In this document: one piece after another, positions 8,414-15,729 of the stretch
Position numbering within the stretch: position 1 is the first letter of the stretch
Layout: each line of letters starts with the position of its first letter
Notes under the pieces: model-generated
Told to the model about the DNA's origin: nothing
Seen by the model: the letters and a program-made list of their open reading frames with translations, nothing else
Database searches by the model: none
Origin: Geoanaerobacter pelophilus
GTDB lineage: Bacteria; Desulfobacterota; Desulfuromonadia; Geobacterales; DSM-12255
Assembly (NCBI RefSeq): GCF_018476885.1
Contig: NZ_JAHCVJ010000005.1
Span: 1-64,000, forward strand
Reading direction: 5' to 3'
Length of the DNA: 64,000 nt
Position numbers and translations under genes: made by a program

Positions 8414-9774
8414 CCGGCCGTAAAGAGGCAAAAATACTTATCGTCGAAGATGAAAAGCCACTGCGGGAGCTTCTGGAGATTGAGCTGGTGCGGAGTGGCT
8501 ACAAAGTCGAGTCTGCAGCGGATGGAGAAAGCGGCCTGGAGAAATACCGCCAGGAGGCATACAACCTGGTCCTGCTTGATATGAAAATGCCTGGCATGGA
8601 TGGCGTGGAGGTCCTGAAACTGATGCGCGCCGAATCAACCCTCCCGGAGATTATCGTCTTTACGGGCCACGGAACTATTGAAACGGCTGTGGAATGCATA
8701 AAGCAGGGGGCCTATGATTACCTTACCAAGCCGGTCAAGCTGGATGAACTGGAGATGGTAATTGAAAAGGCGTACGAAAAGAACCGGTTACGCTACGAAA
8801 ATATCAACTTGAAACTGGAAATCAGCAAGCTCGACCAGCATCGTATTGTCGGCAAGAGCCCGGTTATTCAGAAGGTCTTGGAGACAGTCAGACGTTATGG
8901 CCCAACCGACGAACATGTATTGATCTACGGTGAGAGCGGCGCTGGCAAGGAGCTGTTCGCCCGCGCCGTGCATGATGCCAGCCGCAGGGCCAGCAAGGCC
9001 TTTGTTACGGTCAATTGTGGTCGGTTGAACGTGAACACCGCTGAAAGCGAGCTGTTCGGCCATGTCCAGGGGGCTTTTACCGGCGCCAACAAAGGTCGGG
9101 CCGGGCTGTTCGAGCTGGCCGATAACGGCACCCTGTTCATGGATGAAGTCTCGGAGATGCCTCTGGATGTTCAGGTAAAGCTGCTGCGAATCCTTGAGAC
9201 CGGCACCTTCCGCCGCCTGGGGGGCAACCACGACATCAGTGTCAACGTGCGTTTTGTCTTTGCCTCGAACAAGAAGCTTGAAGAATGTGTAGGACGGGGT
9301 GATTTTCGTGAGGACCTGTTCCACCGGATCAATCTGCTGTCGATATTTATTCCGCCCCTGCGGGAGCGGCCTGAGGATATTATCCCGCTGTCATACTATT
9401 TTTTGAAATCGACCAATGACAGCGGTCCGAATAACTGGGAGATCACCGAGGAGGCCATGGCCGCACTGAGTGCCTATTCCTGGCCTGGCAATGTCCGCGA
9501 GCTGCGCAATACTATTCGTCGCGCCAGCATCCTTGCGTCCGAACCGTTGATCTCCTCGGATCTGCTTCCTTTTGCCCCGCCCAAGCATATCCCGGCACCG
9601 GTGAGCACAGCAGCGACCGAGGTGCCGATTATGCCGCTCTGGGTTGTGGAGCGTGACCATATCCAGCGGGTGCTGGAAAAGGTGGAGCGCAACAAGAGCC
9701 GGGCGGCCAAGGCGTTGGAGATTGACCGCAAAACCCTTTATACCAAGCTGGAACGTTATGGCCTTGAGGTATGA
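8401..9774 (+). CDS. Sigma-54-dependent response regulator (NtrC family)
   Basis: The 457-residue protein has a receiver domain (1-125, phospho-acceptor Asp60 in LVLLDMKMPG), a sigma-54 AAA+ domain (Walker A GESGAGKE, sigma-54 contact loop GAFTGA, arginine-finger region REDLFHRI) and a C-terminal Fis-type helix-turn-helix (NKSRAAKALEIDRKTLYTKL). It activates sigma-54 promoters when phosphorylated, presumably by the kinase it overlaps by 13 bases. The nearest target is its own operon promoter at 5936-5953; the other sigma-54 sites in the window are further candidates (inference). Confidence 0.93.
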   Translation: MSTLTGRKEAKILIVEDEKPLRELLEIELVRSGYKVESAADGESGLEKYRQEAYNLVLLDMKMPGMDGVEVLKLMRAESTLPEIIVFTGHGTIETAVECIKQGAYDYLTKPVKLDELEMVIEKAYEKNRLRYENINLKLEISKLDQHRIVGKSPVIQKVLETVRRYGPTDEHVLIYGESGAGKELFARAVHDASRRASKAFVTVNCGRLNVNTAESELFGHVQGAFTGANKGRAGLFELADNGTLFMDEVSEMPLDVQVKLLRILETGTFRRLGGNHDISVNVRFVFASNKKLEECVGRGDFREDLFHRINLLSIFIPPLRERPEDIIPLSYYFLKSTNDSGPNNWEITEEAMAALSAYSWPGNVRELRNTIRRASILASEPLISSDLLPFAPPKHIPAPVSTAATEVPIMPLWVVERDHIQRVLEKVERNKSRAAKALEIDRKTLYTKLERYGLEV

Positions 9775-9795
9775 CCGCCGTGACTGGGAGCTGTT

Positions 9796-10773
9796 ATGGA
9801 GTTGACTGACGGATACGGCAGGAACATCAACTATCTGCGGTTGTCGGTGACTGACCGGTGCAATATGCGCTGTATCTATTGTATGCCCAGTGAGGGGATC
9901 AGGCTGCTGGAGCATCATGAAGTGCTCAGCTACGAGGAACTGCTGCTGGTTGCCAGGGCTGCCATCGCCAACGGTATTGAGAAAATCAGGGTGACCGGCG
10001 GCGAGCCCCTGGTGCGCAAAGGGATTATCCGGTTTCTTGAGCAGTTGGCAGCTATTCCCGGCCTGCGACAGCTGGTCCTGACCACCAACGGCCTGGCTCT
10101 GGCCGAGATGGCTGAACCGTTGCGACAGGCCGGGGTGCAGCGGCTCAATATCAGTCTTGATTCTCTGCAGCCAGAGACCCTGGCGAGGATCACTCGCGGT
10201 GCCGACGTAAATAAGGTGCTGGCCGGTATTGCAGCAGCAGAGCGGGCTGGTTTTCCGCTCAAGATAAACATGGTGGTCATGCGCGGTATCAATGATGCAG
10301 AAATCCTCGATTTTGCAGCCTTGACTCTCAACAGGCCCATTACGGTTCGCTTCATCGAGTATATGCCGTCAATCCGTTCTGATGGCTGGCAAGAGCGGGT
10401 GGTCGCGGGAGAGTCGATTCTTGAACAGATCGGCCGGCGGTATCCCTTCGTTGCCCAAGAGCGCGACGGGCTTGCGGGGCCAGCCCGGATCTTCCGCATT
10501 GACGGCGCTGCAGGCGACTTCGGCATCATCACCCCAGTTACCGGCCACTTCTGCGAAGACTGCAACCGTATCCGGGTTACGGCCTCAGGCAGGGTACGCA
10601 GCTGTCTCTTTGCAGATAATGGTCTTGATCTCAAACCATTCCTGGCCAGAGGTGATCAGGAGGGGCTGGCAGCTGCGCTCCGTTCGGTGGTTGCCTGCAA
10701 GCCCAAGCAGCATGCGCTTGTCGAACAAGATAACAGCTATACTTCATTCGCCATGGCGGCGATTGGCGGATGA
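9796..10773 (+). CDS. moaA: GTP 3',8-cyclase MoaA (molybdopterin synthesis)
   Basis: This radical SAM enzyme catalyses the first step of molybdenum/tungsten cofactor synthesis, with MoaC converting GTP to cyclic pyranopterin monophosphate. The 325-residue protein shows the N-terminal 4Fe-4S motif CNMRCIYC (Cys22, 26, 29), the SAM-binding TGGEPLVR, the C-terminal second cluster in FCEDCNRIRVTASGRVRSC, and the conserved Gly-Gly at the very end, all as in the family. It follows the sigma-54 regulator gene by 21 bases and overlaps or abuts the MOSC gene. Placement here fits the heavy use of Mo/W enzymes in this window. Confidence 0.95.
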   Translation: MELTDGYGRNINYLRLSVTDRCNMRCIYCMPSEGIRLLEHHEVLSYEELLLVARAAIANGIEKIRVTGGEPLVRKGIIRFLEQLAAIPGLRQLVLTTNGLALAEMAEPLRQAGVQRLNISLDSLQPETLARITRGADVNKVLAGIAAAERAGFPLKINMVVMRGINDAEILDFAALTLNRPITVRFIEYMPSIRSDGWQERVVAGESILEQIGRRYPFVAQERDGLAGPARIFRIDGAAGDFGIITPVTGHFCEDCNRIRVTASGRVRSCLFADNGLDLKPFLARGDQEGLAAALRSVVACKPKQHALVEQDNSYTSFAMAAIGG

Positions 10774-10790
10774 ACAGGACGGGAGAACCC

Positions 10791-11225
10791 ATGTCAGCCA
10801 CAGTGGTTGCAGTGTGCATCAGTCATAATAAGGGTGAGAGAAAGACGCCGGTTGCTCAGGTTGAGTTACTGGAAAATCACGGCATTGTCGGTGATGCCCA
10901 TGCCGGGGAGTGGCACCGGCAGGTGAGCCTGCTGGCCATGGAAAGCATTGCCAAAATGCAGGCGTTGGGGCTTGCGGTTACCGCCGGCGATTTTGCCGAG
11001 AACATCACCACGCAAGGACTCGATCTGCCGTCGCTACCTATCGGGACGCAGCTGACAGTGGGGGAAGCCCTACTGGAAGTAACCCAGATCGGTAAGGTGT
11101 GCCATACCCGTTGCGCTATTTTCTATCAGGCTGGCGACTGCGTCATGCCGAAGGAGGGAATTTTCGCCAAGGTGCTACGCAGCGGTGTAGTTACTCCAGG
11201 CTCTGCAATAGAAATTCTCACCTGA
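10791..11225 (+). CDS. MOSC-domain protein
   Basis: A stand-alone MOSC domain of 144 residues. The family is linked to molybdenum cofactor sulfuration and transfer. The conserved cysteine is in QIGKVCHTRCAIF, and GDAHAGEWHRQVSLLA and FAENITT match the fold's usual segments. I prefer the ATG at 10791, which has GGGAG at a good distance, over the ATG at 10770 that overlaps the moaA stop. It is co-transcribed with moaA, and MOSC proteins of this short type often sit with moa genes. Likely role: binding or handing over a Moco intermediate. Confidence 0.85.
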   Translation: MSATVVAVCISHNKGERKTPVAQVELLENHGIVGDAHAGEWHRQVSLLAMESIAKMQALGLAVTAGDFAENITTQGLDLPSLPIGTQLTVGEALLEVTQIGKVCHTRCAIFYQAGDCVMPKEGIFAKVLRSGVVTPGSAIEILT

Positions 11226-11405
11226 TCCCTTTTCTGAACAAACATGTGAGTTGTGGATAAATTCTACAGTTCGCCTGCTCGATGCTCTGCGCTGGACTCT
11301 TTTATAACCTCTAATGACAAAGACCCTCCTCTAATTATCTTACTGTTTCAAGCTGTTGGCCGTGTTCAAGCGCAATTTCGCTGCTTTTGCTGCAAATGCC
11401 CTCAG

Positions 11406-11422
11406 TGTAGAAATTGTCTACA
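11406..11422. promoter_or_regulatory. 17-bp palindromic operator-like site, copy 2
   Basis: TGTAGAAATTGTCTACA matches copy 1 at 307-323 in 15 of 17 positions. It lies about 300 bases before the sigma-54 promoter at 11717. Both copies are upstream of sigma-54-driven genes, so a shared regulator is likely (inference). Confidence 0.45.
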
Positions 11423-11649
11423 TTATGGTTATGGAGGTGTAGCAAACCGCCACAATCTTCAGCCAACATGATCTTTTGGGCTCCCCCATTTCCTTTCTGC
11501 TTCAGAAAAAAATCAGAAATTTTTTGTCTGGTCATTTAACCCATGGCACGGTTTGCTCGGCTCGGGGTGAAATTCCTCAGTGTGGATAATCTCCATAGGT
11601 ATAAACAGGGAGAAATAGTAGAAAGATGTTTCAAAATTCCCCTGGATGG

Positions 11650-11684
11650 TTTTGGGTAAAGCCAGACCATTTTGTGTAAATCAG
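11650..11684 (+). promoter_or_regulatory. Direct repeat TTTTGnGTAAA, candidate activator-binding site
   Basis: TTTTGGGTAAA (11650-11660) and TTTTGTGTAAA (11670-11680) are spaced 20 bases apart and are each followed by a CAG. The pair sits 35-70 bases upstream of the -24 element. Confidence 0.4.
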
Positions 11685-11716
11685 CATAACATGTTGAATT
11701 AAAACAATTATTAGTG

Positions 11717-11734
11717 TTGGCATTCTGCTTGCTC
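11717..11734 (+). promoter_or_regulatory. Sigma-54 promoter for the Mno-like alcohol dehydrogenase
   Basis: TTGGCATTCTGCTTGCT has GG at 11719-11720 and GC at 11731-11732, ten bases apart, and both half-sites are close to consensus. Confidence 0.8.
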
Positions 11735-11940
11735 TTAATGAGTTTGTCGGCGTTGTTAACTTACCTAATGCTTGTAAATAGAGCTTTTAAGTGTTGAGTG
11801 ACAGTTGACTATAACAAAGTTATAGGAGGTGACGAAAACGAGTTGGATTGTTGGCCCGGCGCAGGATCGTTTTGCAGGCAGTATGGAATCAAACTTTGCA
11901 TTATTCATTAATACACAACACCCAAAAGGAGGAAGTACAG

Positions 11941-13146
11941 ATGCCACATTTTAGAGATGCCAAAAGGACCCTTAGCCTCGAATCCCGCGAATACCCGATT
12001 AAGATGCAGCACGCCTATCCCTCCGTGAACATCGGCATCGGCGCCCACACCATGGTCGGCAATGATGCCAAGGCGTTGGGGATGACCAATGCCCTTATCG
12101 TTACCACCGGCCTCAAGGGGACCGGGATCATTGAAGCGGTGCAAGGCGTGCTGAAGCACGCTGGAGTTGCCTCGGAAGTTTATGACAAGGCGACCCCGAA
12201 CCCGAAGGATTATGAAGTCATGGAAGGGGCCAAAGTGCTCGCTTCAGGCAAGTTCGACGGCATGGTCAGCATCGGCGGCGGTTCCACCACCGACTGCGCC
12301 AAGGCTATCAAGCTGGTCTACAGCCACGACGGCCAGGACGTCCGTACCTTCGAAGGCGCCTTCAAATGCACCAAGAAGAACAAGATTCCGCACCTTGCCA
12401 TCAATACCACCTCCGGTACCGGCTCAGAAGTTTCCTGCTTCTCCATCATCAACCACACCGAGAAGATGTACAAGATGGCCCTGTTCGATCCTCAGTGCAC
12501 CCCGCACAAGTCGGTCAACGACCCGCTGCTCCATCAGTGCATGTCGTCGAACCTGGCTGCCTACACCGGTATGGACGCCCTGACCCACGCGGTTGAGGCG
12601 ATCGCTTCCCGGCTCTGCGTACAGTCTGCTTACGGCCCTGGCCTCTGGGCCATCACCGAGATCTTCGGTAACCTGCGCCAGTCCGCTTCCAACCGGAATA
12701 ATATCCATGCCATCGAGCAGATGGTCTGGGCAGAGATGGCTGCTGCCTACAGCTTCAACAGCGCCGGCCTCGGCATCGTCCACTCCATGGCCCACGCCAT
12801 GGGCGGTCTTTACGACTCGCCGCACGGCCTCTGCAACGCCATCGCTCTGGTGGACGTCTGCCGCCTCAACCTGCCGGCCTGCCCCGAGCGCTTTGCCATG
12901 ATGGCCCGCGCCGCTGGCATCGACACCCGCAACATCTCCGACATGAAGGCCGGCGAGCTGTTCATCGACATGATCCAGGAGCTGAAGGACGACCTCGGGA
13001 TCACCACCAAGTTCGGTGATCTCGGCCTCAAGGAGAAGGACCTCGACAGCCTTTCCAAGTTCGCTGCTGCCGATATCTGCTCCGAAGGAAACCCGGTAGA
13101 TATCGGTTTCGACAATATGCGCGCCGTCTTCAAAGGTTGCATGTAG
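11941..13146 (+). CDS. Iron-containing alcohol dehydrogenase, Mno/methanol-dehydrogenase-like
   Basis: The 401-residue protein starts at the ATG at 11941 behind an AAAGGAGG site; an upstream in-frame start at 11848 is not used. It is a group III alcohol dehydrogenase with SIGGGSTTDCAKA, NTTSGTGSEVSCFSI and the histidine ligands in DALTHAVEA, GIVHSMAHAMGG and SPHGLCNA. Its N-terminal half (TTGLKGTGIIE, YDKATPNPKDYEVMEGA) resembles, as I remember them, the actinobacterial Mno/Mdo nicotinoproteins, in which NAD stays bound and electrons leave through another carrier, now thought to be mycofactocin. A mycofactocin locus lies in this window, so this is the best candidate for a mycofactocin-dependent dehydrogenase here (inference). 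A sigma-54 promoter and a strong terminator (13155-13190) make it a single-gene unit, probably highly expressed. Confidence 0.88.
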   Translation: MPHFRDAKRTLSLESREYPIKMQHAYPSVNIGIGAHTMVGNDAKALGMTNALIVTTGLKGTGIIEAVQGVLKHAGVASEVYDKATPNPKDYEVMEGAKVLASGKFDGMVSIGGGSTTDCAKAIKLVYSHDGQDVRTFEGAFKCTKKNKIPHLAINTTSGTGSEVSCFSIINHTEKMYKMALFDPQCTPHKSVNDPLLHQCMSSNLAAYTGMDALTHAVEAIASRLCVQSAYGPGLWAITEIFGNLRQSASNRNNIHAIEQMVWAEMAAAYSFNSAGLGIVHSMAHAMGGLYDSPHGLCNAIALVDVCRLNLPACPERFAMMARAAGIDTRNISDMKAGELFIDMIQELKDDLGITTKFGDLGLKEKDLDSLSKFAAADICSEGNPVDIGFDNMRAVFKGCM

Positions 13147-13154
13147 TCCCGATG

Positions 13155-13190
13155 CGCGGGGTTTGGCCTTGGCCAGACTCCGCGTATTTT
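13155..13190 (+). terminator. Rho-independent terminator after the alcohol dehydrogenase
   Basis: Fourteen-base arms (13155-13168 and 13171-13184) pair fully, counting two G-U pairs, and are followed by TATTTT. Confidence 0.8.
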
Positions 13191-13391
13191 CCGGTCAGGT
13201 GCAAACGATTTTCAGTTTCCGGGCAGTCATACCAGCGGCAACTGCTTCCAATCAGTGCGAGCGCCTGACATTCCCGGCGGGTAACGCCCACCGTTCAACC
13301 ATATACTCCTTCATTGGGCCGCTGGTAGCCGGAGCGAACTCCAGGACTCCAGCGGCATTTTTTGTTACCGACAAATTTTCAGGGGCCAACC

Positions 13392-14294
13392 ATGATAACT
13401 GAACAGCAGGTTAAGGAGCTTCTCCGAAACGGTGGCTACATTGCGGACGAGACCATTGCCACGGCGGTTTTTCTCGCTCTTCGGATGGAGAAACCGATTC
13501 TGATCGAGGGGCCGCCAGGGGTCGGCAAGACCGGCCTGGCCAAGACCTTATCGACGGTACTGGATTTCCCCTTGGTCCGCCTGCAGTGCTACGAAGGGAT
13601 CGACGAAGGAAAGGCTCTCTACGACTGGGAGTACGGCAAGCAGCTGCTCTATACTCAGTTGTTACGGACCCAGCTGGACAGCTACCTCTCGGAATCCACC
13701 GATCTGCGCGCCGCTGTCGAGCGTCTCTCCAGTGAGGAAAGTCTCTTCTTCTCCCGGAATTTTCTGGTACAGCGCCCGATCCTGCGGAGTTTTCTGTCAA
13801 CGAAACGCTCCTTACTGCTGATCGACGAGATCGACCGCTCCGGCGACGAGTTCGAAGCGCTGCTTCTGGAGTGTCTGAGCGATTTCCAGGTTTCGGTTCC
13901 GGAACTCGGTGTCATCGGGGCAGAGCACAAGCCGCTGGCGATCCTCACCAGCAACGGCACCAGAATGATTTCCGACGCTTTGAGACGGCGCTGCCTCTAC
14001 CTCTATATCGGTTACCCCGAATTCGACCGCGAGGTTACCATTGTCCGGACCAAGTTCCCGGAGCTGTGCGAAGGGCTGGCCCGGCAGATGGTGGAATTCC
14101 TCCGTCAGGTACGCGAACTGAACCTGCGCAAGCCCCCAAGTGTCTCCGAGACCCTCGACTGGGCCCAGGTACTCTCGATCCTGCACACCAAACAGTTGAC
14201 CCCTGCGGTCGTGGCCAACACGGTCGGGGTGATCGCCAAGCACCAGGCAGACCTGAAGCAGGTCACCGACCTGGCCTTGCAGATAATGGCATAG
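13392..14294 (+). CDS. MoxR/CoxD-like AAA+ ATPase
   Basis: The 300-residue protein has one AAA+ module: Walker A GPPGVGKTGLAK (about residue 40), Walker B LLLIDEIDR, sensor SNGTR and arginine-finger DALRRRC. MoxR-type ATPases act with von Willebrand A partners as chaperones for metal-enzyme assembly; CoxD does so for the CO dehydrogenase Mo-Cu site. The partner is encoded directly downstream (4-base gap). I prefer the ATG at 13392 with AGGGG upstream over an earlier in-frame start. Placed behind an alcohol dehydrogenase, the pair may mature a metal site of that enzyme or of the Mo hydroxylase at 53826 (inference). Confidence 0.88.
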   Translation: MITEQQVKELLRNGGYIADETIATAVFLALRMEKPILIEGPPGVGKTGLAKTLSTVLDFPLVRLQCYEGIDEGKALYDWEYGKQLLYTQLLRTQLDSYLSESTDLRAAVERLSSEESLFFSRNFLVQRPILRSFLSTKRSLLLIDEIDRSGDEFEALLLECLSDFQVSVPELGVIGAEHKPLAILTSNGTRMISDALRRRCLYLYIGYPEFDREVTIVRTKFPELCEGLARQMVEFLRQVRELNLRKPPSVSETLDWAQVLSILHTKQLTPAVVANTVGVIAKHQADLKQVTDLALQIMA

Positions 14295-14297
14295 GGT

Positions 14298-15689
14298 ATG
14301 GAACGGATCATCACCAGATTCGTTACGGCACTGCGCGAGCGCGGGGTCAGGGTGTCGCCGGGCGAGAGCCTGGATGCCGTGCAGGCCCTGGCCTTCGGCG
14401 GCCTTTCGGGGCGAGATTCGGTAAGAGCGCTTCTCAAGTTGACCCTGGTGAAAAATGTCAACGATATGCCGGCATTCGATGAGGTATTCGACTGGTTCTT
14501 CAGCCGCAGTCAGTGCAATCCGCTGGATATCGATCCCGGCGAATTCCTCTCTGCCATGATCCATATTGTCGAGGGGGAGCAGTTGAAGGCCGAGGAGTAC
14601 CGGACCAGGGAAAAGGACGACCCGTTGCTGATCGTCGATGAAGAGGCCACGGCCGAGGATCTGGAAAACCTGCTGGGGCTGGAAGAGAGCGATGACGATG
14701 GCGCCGGGGCCGAGATCATGGTGCAGCTGGACGGTTTTCGTGGAAAAATGGCGGCACCGGAGCCGTCCGACTATTACCTGAAGAGCCCGCCAACCGTTGC
14801 TTTTTCCCAGGGGGCAAACAAGGGCAGGGTGGTCCCCTTTACACCGGAAGAGCTGGCCGATATGCAGGAGGTCGTCTCCCGGATGCTGGTGCGAATCCGC
14901 AAGGATGTGCAACGGATGAAAGAGATGGAGAACCGGGGCAAACTCCACATTATCCGCACCATCCAGAAGAACTACCGGCACGGCATGGTGCCGTTCTTGT
15001 TGTCGTTGCGGCGCAAGCGGAAAGAGAAGCCGAGGCTCGTTGTGCTGTGCGATGTAAGCTACTCGGTGAGCCACGCCACCCGCTTCATGCTGCTGCTGCT
15101 TCATACGCTGCAGAACCGGTTGATGCATGTCAGGAGCTTCATCTTCAACAAAGAACTGGCCGAGATCACGCCGATGCTCCGGAATATGCCGGTCAATTGT
15201 CTGCTGGAGACCATCGACAAGGGAGACATCGTCAATCTGGACGACAACAGCGATTACGGTAATGTCTTCAAGAGCTTCAAGGAGCGGCATCTGGAGAATA
15301 TGCGGGGGAAGCCGGCGATCATCATCATTGGGGACGGCCGGAACAATTACAACGAAGCCAATGACTGGGCGTTGGAGGCGATCCGGGAAAAGGCCGGCTA
15401 CCTGCTCTGGCTCACCCCTGAAGAGCGTGACATCTGGCAACGGGGCGACTGCCAGCTCGACCTGTACGGTTCATACTGCGACCGGGTGGAGACGGCGCGG
15501 GATGTGGACGAATTGAGCCGGTTGGTGGAAGACCTGTTCCATACCCTCTTCGACCACAACGACACCAGGGCATGGCAGCATCGCCGACAGGAAAGAAAGG
15601 TTGAGGAGCCGCAGGATTACCGCACTTACTACACCCGGCATTCCGGTGCACAACCGGCGTTCGACCCCGATGTCCGGAGGCAGTGGTGA
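14298..15689 (+). CDS. CoxE-like von Willebrand factor A domain protein
   Basis: The 463-residue protein resembles the CoxE/VWA partner of MoxR ATPases. The C-terminal half carries the metal-ion-dependent adhesion site DVSYSVS (DxSxS) after a basic RRKRKEKPRLVVLCD strand, and GDGRNNYNEANDWAL later. The N-terminal part is helical with an acidic patch around 115-140. It is expected to act with the AAA+ ATPase upstream (4-base gap) to insert or remodel a metal cofactor. The last about 40 residues are charged (DNDTRAWQHRRQERK). Target enzyme unknown. Confidence 0.85.
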   Translation: MERIITRFVTALRERGVRVSPGESLDAVQALAFGGLSGRDSVRALLKLTLVKNVNDMPAFDEVFDWFFSRSQCNPLDIDPGEFLSAMIHIVEGEQLKAEEYRTREKDDPLLIVDEEATAEDLENLLGLEESDDDGAGAEIMVQLDGFRGKMAAPEPSDYYLKSPPTVAFSQGANKGRVVPFTPEELADMQEVVSRMLVRIRKDVQRMKEMENRGKLHIIRTIQKNYRHGMVPFLLSLRRKRKEKPRLVVLCDVSYSVSHATRFMLLLLHTLQNRLMHVRSFIFNKELAEITPMLRNMPVNCLLETIDKGDIVNLDDNSDYGNVFKSFKERHLENMRGKPAIIIIGDGRNNYNEANDWALEAIREKAGYLLWLTPEERDIWQRGDCQLDLYGSYCDRVETARDVDELSRLVEDLFHTLFDHNDTRAWQHRRQERKVEEPQDYRTYYTRHSGAQPAFDPDVRRQW

Positions 15690-15729
15690 GATATGAACTC
15701 GACATCATTGCACTACTGGGGATACACGC

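Larger units (their letters stand above)
11226..11940. other. Long regulatory intergenic region upstream of the Mno-like dehydrogenase
   Basis: These 715 bases contain the second copy of the 17-bp palindrome (11406-11422), a direct-repeat block (11650-11684), a sigma-54 promoter (11717-11734) and an over-200-base leader. Short open frames at 11253-11471 (plus) and 11335-11535 (minus) have no convincing start signal. Base composition is AT-richer than the flanking genes, as expected of control DNA. Confidence 0.5.

Noticed and set aside
11555-11570. TGGCACGGTTTGCT upstream of the Mno-like dehydrogenase
   Set aside because: Resembles a sigma-54 site, but the GG-GC distance is only eight; the correct site is at 11717-11734.
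13812-15440. 542-codon open frame on the minus strand
   Set aside because: It lies wholly antisense to the MoxR and CoxE-like genes, has no start signal or family pattern, and mirrors GC-rich codon bias.
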